Shown here in pieces: positions 34,139 through 38,339 of a stretch of DNA of 38,339 nt. Position numbers and translations under genes: made by a program. The stretch spans positions 1 through 38,339 of the forward strand of contig JAEEVC010000025.1 in NCBI GenBank assembly GCA_016287075.1, given 5' to 3'. This DNA comes from Bacteroidales bacterium (GTDB lineage: Bacteria > Bacteroidota > Bacteroidia > Bacteroidales > UBA932). A model generated the notes under the pieces. The model ran no database searches. It was not told the DNA's origin and saw only the letters and a list, made by a program, of their open reading frames with translations. Positions within the stretch are counted from its first letter, which is position 1; each line of letters opens with the position of its first letter.

Positions 34139-34166
34139 CCGGCTACTTTCCCGGCGGGAAAGCCGG
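34139..34166 (-). terminator. Hairpin between the rhamnosidase and SusC genes
   Basis: CCGGCT and AGCCGG enclose TTCCC/GGGAA around a GGC loop, with a small bulge. It lies 38 bp past the rhamnosidase stop and upstream of the SusC promoter, so it may end the rhamnosidase transcript. There is no U tract, hence low confidence in termination. Confidence 0.35.
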
Positions 34167-34203
34167 ATGGACGGGACGGGAGGCCGCGCAGAGGGGCGGG
34201 CGG

Positions 34204-36972
34204 TCAGAAGGAATGGGTGCCCTGCGTCACCGTGACGACGTGCCAGAGGGCGGGATCGGCGGGACGGAGGAAGGCGTCCGGCGAGGTGGGGATATGGACA
34301 TCGGCCGTACAGCCGGCGGGGACCGTAACCCGCATGCGGATGGCGCCGGAATCCCGGCGTACATCGCTGGCAAGGGTGCCGTAAGGGGTGCGGGTTTCAT
34401 AGCGGACGGATCCCAGCGCGGCGGGAAGGACCGGCTGGATGGTCACATGACGGCCGGCGGGCGCCTCCGGATCGAAACGGATGCCGGCAAGGGTGGTATA
34501 GCACCAGGAAAGGAAGCCGCCGAACATCGGATGGTTGTGGGAGTTGCCGCCGTCCCATTGCTCCCACAAGGTGTCGGCGCCGTTCTCGAACATGTAGGAA
34601 AAACCCGGGAAGCCCTTCTGTGTCAGCACGGTATAGGCAAGGTCCGACAGGCCTTCGGCGGCGAGGACCTCCGGGAGGAAGCGCGTTGCGAAGATGCCTG
34701 TCGTCAGGTGGCCGACGGCGAGCTCGGCCTGCAAGGCGGCGAGCACGCGGTCGCGTCGGTCCGCCGGCACGCCCATCCGGAGCGCGAAGACATTGCTCCC
34801 CGCCGGACCGTAACTGCAGGTTTCCGGGTCGTAAAAAACCCGGTGGAAGGCTTCGGCAAGACTGTCGGCTACGGCACGCGCACTACCCGGAGCGCCGAGG
34901 GCCGCTTCTGCCGGCATACCGACGGGCGCCGCTTGCGCGTCGTCATTTCCGCCAAGCACAGCCTCCGCCTGCGCGAGGATATCGGCGCAGTACCAGGCGT
35001 AGAATGTATGGACAAGGGCCGCATCCGGGAGTTCGCCGGGAGCGCACCAGTCGCCCAGGTTATACCACTTGAAGGGGCGCTCGCCGGGGTGCTTGCCCCG
35101 GGCCTGGCAGACGGTCCCGTCCGGGCGGCGCCATCCGAGGAGATAGCCCAGATAGGCCCGCATCGGCACCAGGTTGTCCGCCAGCATCCGGCGGTCGCCA
35201 TAGCGGAGATAATGCTCCCATGGCATGATGCAGATCGCTGCACCCCAGGCGGTTCCGCCGCCACAGTTCGGCTCCCAGGGGGCACCGTTGGGGACATAGC
35301 CGTCCGGGCACTGGGCCAGCCGCATATCCGCGATCCATTTGTCATAGAAGGTCTCCGCATCGAAACAGCCGAGCACGGCCGGCATCGCTACCTGGCCGTC
35401 GCCGGTGTATGGGAGCTTCTCCCGGTGGGGGCAGTCGCTGGCATAGCCGCTGTGGGAATTCTGCAGTTGGGTGCGCCGGAAAACCGTTTCAATGTGCTGG
35501 AGAAGGGTGTCGGAGAGCGTGAGGGTGGCATTGGACCGGAGATCGGCATGGATGTCCTCCGCCCGGATGTTCTCAGGACGCAGGCTTTCCGGCCCGTCGA
35601 CCAGGCATTCACGGAAGACAAACCAGCAGAAGCGCGGAGCCCAGGACTCCCCCGCCGCGCGGAAACGGATGCCCTTTGCGGGCCCTTTCAGGATGTAGCA
35701 TTCCTCACCCTGCCGCTCCTCGCTGATGAAACGGACACGGACCGTGTCGCCCGGCTCGCCTTTCAGGCCGGAAAGAGCCACGCGGCCGGTTACCGTGCGG
35801 CCGAAATCGACCTTCCAGGCACCGTCAGGCTGCTTTTCCATGGAAACCGGAGCAAGACGTTCCGCCACCCTGTCCGCCGGGAACGGCACCGCCCGCAGCG
35901 GCCCCTCCGGGGCCTTCCGCGGCACCACCAGCTCCCAAGGGCTGCCGGCGGGTTGCGAGGCGGGGTTGCTGGCCTGCGAGGCGGGGTTGCTGCCGGCCTG
36001 CGAGGCTGAGCTGCTGCCGAATTGCGCCGCGCCATCCACCCGTGCATCGTAGGTTTCGCCGAGATACAGCTCATTCAGCACCGTCCCGGAGCGGCGCACC
36101 TCCCAGGAAAGGTCGGTCGCGACCGTCTCGTGCCGGCCGTCGGCATAGTCGATCTCCACCTGGCAGATCAGGCGCGGAGACCCGTATCCGGAAACCCGGC
36201 GGGAGCGGAAATCCGGATTGAAAAAACCGTTGCCGACCAGGACGGTCAGGCTGTTCTCACCCTGCCGGAGAGGCAGGTCATAGGTCATATACAGGGTGCG
36301 ATGCCCGGCAAAGCGGCCCGAAAGGGGAATCTTCCCTTCCGACAGCCAAGGCCGGACCGTATAGTCGGTAAAGCCGGGAACATAGCAATCGTCTCCCACC
36401 TTCTTTCCGTTCAATGCCAGTTCGAACCACCCCAGGCCGGAAACATGCGCCTTGGCCGACCGGATCCGCCCCCGGATGGAAAAGGTCTTCCGGAACTCAG
36501 GCGCAGGCAGGAAGGCGTCCCCGCCCCGTTCATCGAACCACGGGGCACCGATCCACTGTGCCTTCCATTGACGGAGGGCCGTCCCGAAGGTCGCCGGAGG
36601 GGCGAAACGCGAGGGACGCCCTTTGCTGTCCCAAATCCGCACCGTCCAGTAAACAGTCTTTCCTTCAGGCAGTTCCACACCGCCATAAGGCACCAGGTGG
36701 GAGGCATCGCCCGGAACTTTCCCGCTGTCCCACAGGTCCGCCTTGCCCACCAGCAGGAGAAGCGGACGCGTTGCCACCCGCACCTGCCACGCGGTCTGCC
36801 CCTCGCCCGCCACCTTGTCGGATTTCGGATCCGCAATCCAGGAAAACCGGACATCCTCCGCCTCCACGGCCGCCGGCTCCGCCGCCGCAGCGACACGGAG
36901 ATCCTTCGGCGTCAACGCTCCCCTTCCGGGAACCAGCCCCAAGAGGAACAGGATTGTCAGTAAAGTACCCAT
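34204..36972 (-). CDS. GH78 family alpha-L-rhamnosidase, exported
   Basis: The 922-aa protein removes terminal alpha-L-rhamnose. The order of domains fits GH78: an N-terminal beta domain (VRFSWIADPKSDK ... AWQVRVATRP), the rhamnose-binding-type sandwich with QWKAQWIGAPWF and GWFELALNGKKVGDDCYVPG, then the alpha/alpha barrel. Its acidic catalytic region is YASDCPHREKLPYTGDGQ, with later GADTLWEQWDGGNSHNHPMFGGF. The signal peptide is to about residue 19. I chose the ATG at 36972 because a TATTTTTG promoter (36977-36984) lies between it and the ATG at 36987. A repetitive Ser/Ala linker interrupts the chain near residue 325. It has its own promoter and is not part of the SusC transcript. Confidence 0.92.
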   Translation of the reverse strand: MGTLLTILFLLGLVPGRGALTPKDLRVAAAAEPAAVEAEDVRFSWIADPKSDKVAGEGQTAWQVRVATRPLLLLVGKADLWDSGKVPGDASHLVPYGGVELPEGKTVYWTVRIWDSKGRPSRFAPPATFGTALRQWKAQWIGAPWFDERGGDAFLPAPEFRKTFSIRGRIRSAKAHVSGLGWFELALNGKKVGDDCYVPGFTDYTVRPWLSEGKIPLSGRFAGHRTLYMTYDLPLRQGENSLTVLVGNGFFNPDFRSRRVSGYGSPRLICQVEIDYADGRHETVATDLSWEVRRSGTVLNELYLGETYDARVDGAAQFGSSSASQAGSNPASQASNPASQPAGSPWELVVPRKAPEGPLRAVPFPADRVAERLAPVSMEKQPDGAWKVDFGRTVTGRVALSGLKGEPGDTVRVRFISEERQGEECYILKGPAKGIRFRAAGESWAPRFCWFVFRECLVDGPESLRPENIRAEDIHADLRSNATLTLSDTLLQHIETVFRRTQLQNSHSGYASDCPHREKLPYTGDGQVAMPAVLGCFDAETFYDKWIADMRLAQCPDGYVPNGAPWEPNCGGGTAWGAAICIMPWEHYLRYGDRRMLADNLVPMRAYLGYLLGWRRPDGTVCQARGKHPGERPFKWYNLGDWCAPGELPDAALVHTFYAWYCADILAQAEAVLGGNDDAQAAPVGMPAEAALGAPGSARAVADSLAEAFHRVFYDPETCSYGPAGSNVFALRMGVPADRRDRVLAALQAELAVGHLTTGIFATRFLPEVLAAEGLSDLAYTVLTQKGFPGFSYMFENGADTLWEQWDGGNSHNHPMFGGFLSWCYTTLAGIRFDPEAPAGRHVTIQPVLPAALGSVRYETRTPYGTLASDVRRDSGAIRMRVTVPAGCTADVHIPTSPDAFLRPADPALWHVVTVTQGTHSF
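35955..36020. repeat. In-frame repeats coding a Ser/Ala/Gln linker in the rhamnosidase
   Basis: Units of 21, 24 and about 21 bp beginning GCGAGGC(G/T)G follow one another and encode a chain of (N/S)PASQ(A/P) motifs. All lengths are multiples of three, so copy-number change would only lengthen or shorten the linker. Confidence 0.75.
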
Positions 36973-36976
36973 ATCG

Positions 36977-36984
36977 CAAAAATA
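36977..36984 (-). promoter_or_regulatory. -7 element for the rhamnosidase gene
   Basis: TATTTTTG on the minus strand matches TAnnTTTG and lies four bases upstream of the ATG at 36972, implying a very short leader. It excludes the ATG at 36987. Confidence 0.5.
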
Positions 36985-37140
36985 CATTTTTTCTCCCGGC
37001 TTTGAAAACGAAAACGGCAGAAGTCTCCCCGGCGCGCGACACAGGACAGCCCCTATCCGCCGAACAAACCCTGAAAATGCTCATGCTCAATCAGATAGCC
37101 GCCACATCTTGACGTCCGCCGCAGTCCAGACGCCACAGGC

Positions 37141-37620
37141 GCATGACAGCTGAAACTGGCGCAGGACGGACGGAACGGGCGCAGGATTGCTGAAACGGAC
37201 GCATGACAGACGGAACGGGCGCAGGACTGCTGAAACGGGCGCAGGACTGCTGAAACGGGCGCAGGACTGCTGAAACGGGCGCAGGACTGCTGAAACGGGC
37301 GCAGGACAGACGGAACGGGCGCAGGACTGCTGAAACGGGCGCAGGACAGACGGAACGGGCGCAGGACTGCTGAAACGGACGCAGGGCGGACGAAACGGGC
37401 GCAGGACGGACGGAACGGGCGCATGACAGCTGAAACGGACGCATGACAGACGGAACGGACGCAGGACAGACGGAACGGACGCAGGACTGCTGAAACGGGC
37501 GCAGGACGGACGGAACAGGCGCAGGACTGCTGAAACGGACGCATGACAGACGGAACGGATGCAGGACGGACGGAACGGACGCAGGACGGACGGAACTGGC
37601 GCAGGACTGCTGAAACGGCA
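37141..37620. repeat. Minisatellite: 24 tandem 20-bp units
   Basis: The array keeps an exact 20-bp period without any insertion or deletion. Units share GCA(G/T)GAC at the start and (G/A)AACGG(G/A)C at the end, with two main types in the middle: GCAGGACTGCTGAAACGGGC and GCAGGACAGACGGAACGGGC (also with GGACGG). A degenerate unit precedes at 37121. The minus strand lacks stop codons in any frame, so long open frames there reflect the repeat, not coding. The flank 36985-37120 shows no gene. Confidence 0.95.
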
Positions 37621-37634
37621 GGCGGAGAAAACGG

Positions 37635-37737
37635 GGCGACGCGTGAGGGAACGAGTGTCGCCGGGGGTGTCACGCGCGGCACCCCTAACGACGAATAAGC
37701 CCTTTTTTGCTGCTAGGGGTGCCAGCAATGACACCCC
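37635..37737. repeat. Hairpin plus imperfect palindrome between two tandem arrays
   Basis: GGCGAC (37635-37640) pairs with GTCGCC (37657-37662). Directly after, 37664-37686 and 37715-37737 form 23-bp arms: GGGGTGTCA, a 5-nt mismatch, then GGCACCCCT against its complement, with a 28-nt loop. Each arm is also self-complementary (GGGGTG...CACCCC), so alternative folds exist. Confidence 0.8.
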
Positions 37738-37787
37738 TGACGACACCCGGCCCCCAAAGTGTCTCCCGACCCGCCTCCCGCCGGCCA

Positions 37788-38339
37788 CCTCCGGCCAGAA
37801 TACCCACCATTACGGGCCGGAACCACATCCAGAAGACCATCTCCGGCCCGAAATAGCACTTTCCCGGGCTTGAACTGCCTTCCTGCTGCCACCTCCGGCC
37901 CGAATTCCCACCACTACAGGCCGGAACCACATCCAGAAGACCATCTCCGGCCAGAAATAGCCCTTTTCCGGGCTTGAACTGCTTTCCTGCTGCCCCCTCC
38001 GGCCCAAATTCCCACCATTACGGGCCGGAACTACATCCAGCAGACCATCTCCGGCCCGAAATAGCCCTTTCCCGGGCTTGACTCTCTTCCCGCCAGCTAC
38101 CTCCGGCCCGAATACCCACCATTACGGGCCGGAACCACCCCCAGCAGACCATCTCCAGCCCGAAATAGCCCTTTCCCGGGCTTGTCTCTCTTCCCGCCGG
38201 CCACCTCCGGCCCAAATTCCCACCATTACGGGCCGGAACCACACCCAGCAGACCATCTCCGGCCCGAAATGGCCCTTTCCCGGGCTTGACCCGCTTCCCG
38301 CCAGCCCCCTCCGGCCCATATTCCCACCATAGCGGGCCG
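37788..38339. repeat. Tandem array of 104-bp hairpin units, running off the window
   Basis: Units begin at 37788, 37892, 37996, 38100, 38204 and 38308, a constant 104-bp period with only base substitutions. Each has an inverted pair TCCGGCC/GGCCGGA around CCCACCATTA-like sequence, a second CTCCGGCCCGAAATAG box, and a third small hairpin AGCCC(6 nt)GGGCT. The array has at least 5.3 copies and continues past the end. Open frames on both strands change phase each unit and are not credible genes. Confidence 0.93.

Noticed and set aside
31923..36009. Two plus-strand frames of over 700 codons opposite SusC and the rhamnosidase
   Set aside because: They are antisense shadows in GC-rich DNA. The minus-strand products match known families over their whole length.
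37053..37788. Three overlapping long open frames on the minus strand (over 200 codons), giving Arg/Ser/Pro/Val-rich repeats
   Set aside because: The 20-bp unit has no stop codon in any minus-strand frame, so all three frames are open by necessity. No start, promoter or family feature supports a protein.
37141..38339. CRISPR array
   Set aside because: Neither array alternates constant repeats with unrelated spacers; every part of each unit is repeated, and there are no cas genes.
1..38339. tRNA, rRNA or known riboswitch
   Set aside because: I looked in the gaps between genes and saw no cloverleaf, TTCRA loop or recognisable aptamer. Most gaps are shorter than 60 bp.

Overview
The window looks like chromosomal DNA of a GC-rich member of the Bacteroidales. 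A Rikenellaceae/Alistipes-like gut organism is my guess, not something I can prove. The reasons are a SusC/SusD pair, many lipoproteins with short N-terminal signals and a lipobox Cys, fimbrillin-like and Fibrobacter-succinogenes-major-paralogous (FISUMP) domains, glycine-lipid genes, and repeated matches to the Bacteroides -7 element TAnnTTTG just upstream of genes. I found no rRNA, tRNA, transposase, integrase or CRISPR array.

Layout. 1-3022 is lower in GC and carries, on the minus strand, a truncated alpha/beta-hydrolase lipoprotein, a small protein, and a tandemly duplicated pair of FISUMP lipoproteins, each with its own copied promoter; one copy has lost its ATG. 3066-3153 is a pair of 37-bp REP-like units. 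3496-4470 is a YbhN-like membrane protein. 4510-7472 (minus) is a possible four-gene unit: glycine-zipper protein, PurU, a DNA/RNA-endonuclease-like lipoprotein that has lost its catalytic His, and a small lipoprotein. 7816-10115 holds a Myb-like protein (plus) and an apt/histidine-acid-phosphatase pair (minus). A serine-type sulfatase (plus) converges on and overlaps an M20 dipeptidase (minus), which lies behind a 992-aa mosaic lipoprotein and a 41-aa peptide gene.

16465-21468 (plus) is a tight five-gene unit: HAD hydrolase, calcineurin-like phosphoesterase, unknown secreted protein, and glsA-glsB for glycine-lipid synthesis. It ends at a duplicated element with a perfect 32-bp inverted repeat. 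From the other side arrives a seven-gene minus-strand operon (34055 down to 21649) starting at a well-formed promoter: SusC, SusD, a fimbrillin/FISUMP-like lipoprotein, two paralogous lipoprotein metallo-beta-lactamase-fold proteins, a transglutaminase-like lipoprotein and a class A acid phosphatase. It has no glycosidase. I regard this as the best candidate for an undescribed system: a Sus-type importer whose surface enzymes look like hydrolases of phosphate esters or peptide-linked material. Upstream of it is a separately promoted GH78 alpha-L-rhamnosidase.

36973-38339 has no credible gene. It holds 24 head-to-tail 20-bp units, an imperfect palindrome, and more than five copies of a 104-bp hairpin-bearing unit that keep exact register up to the window edge.
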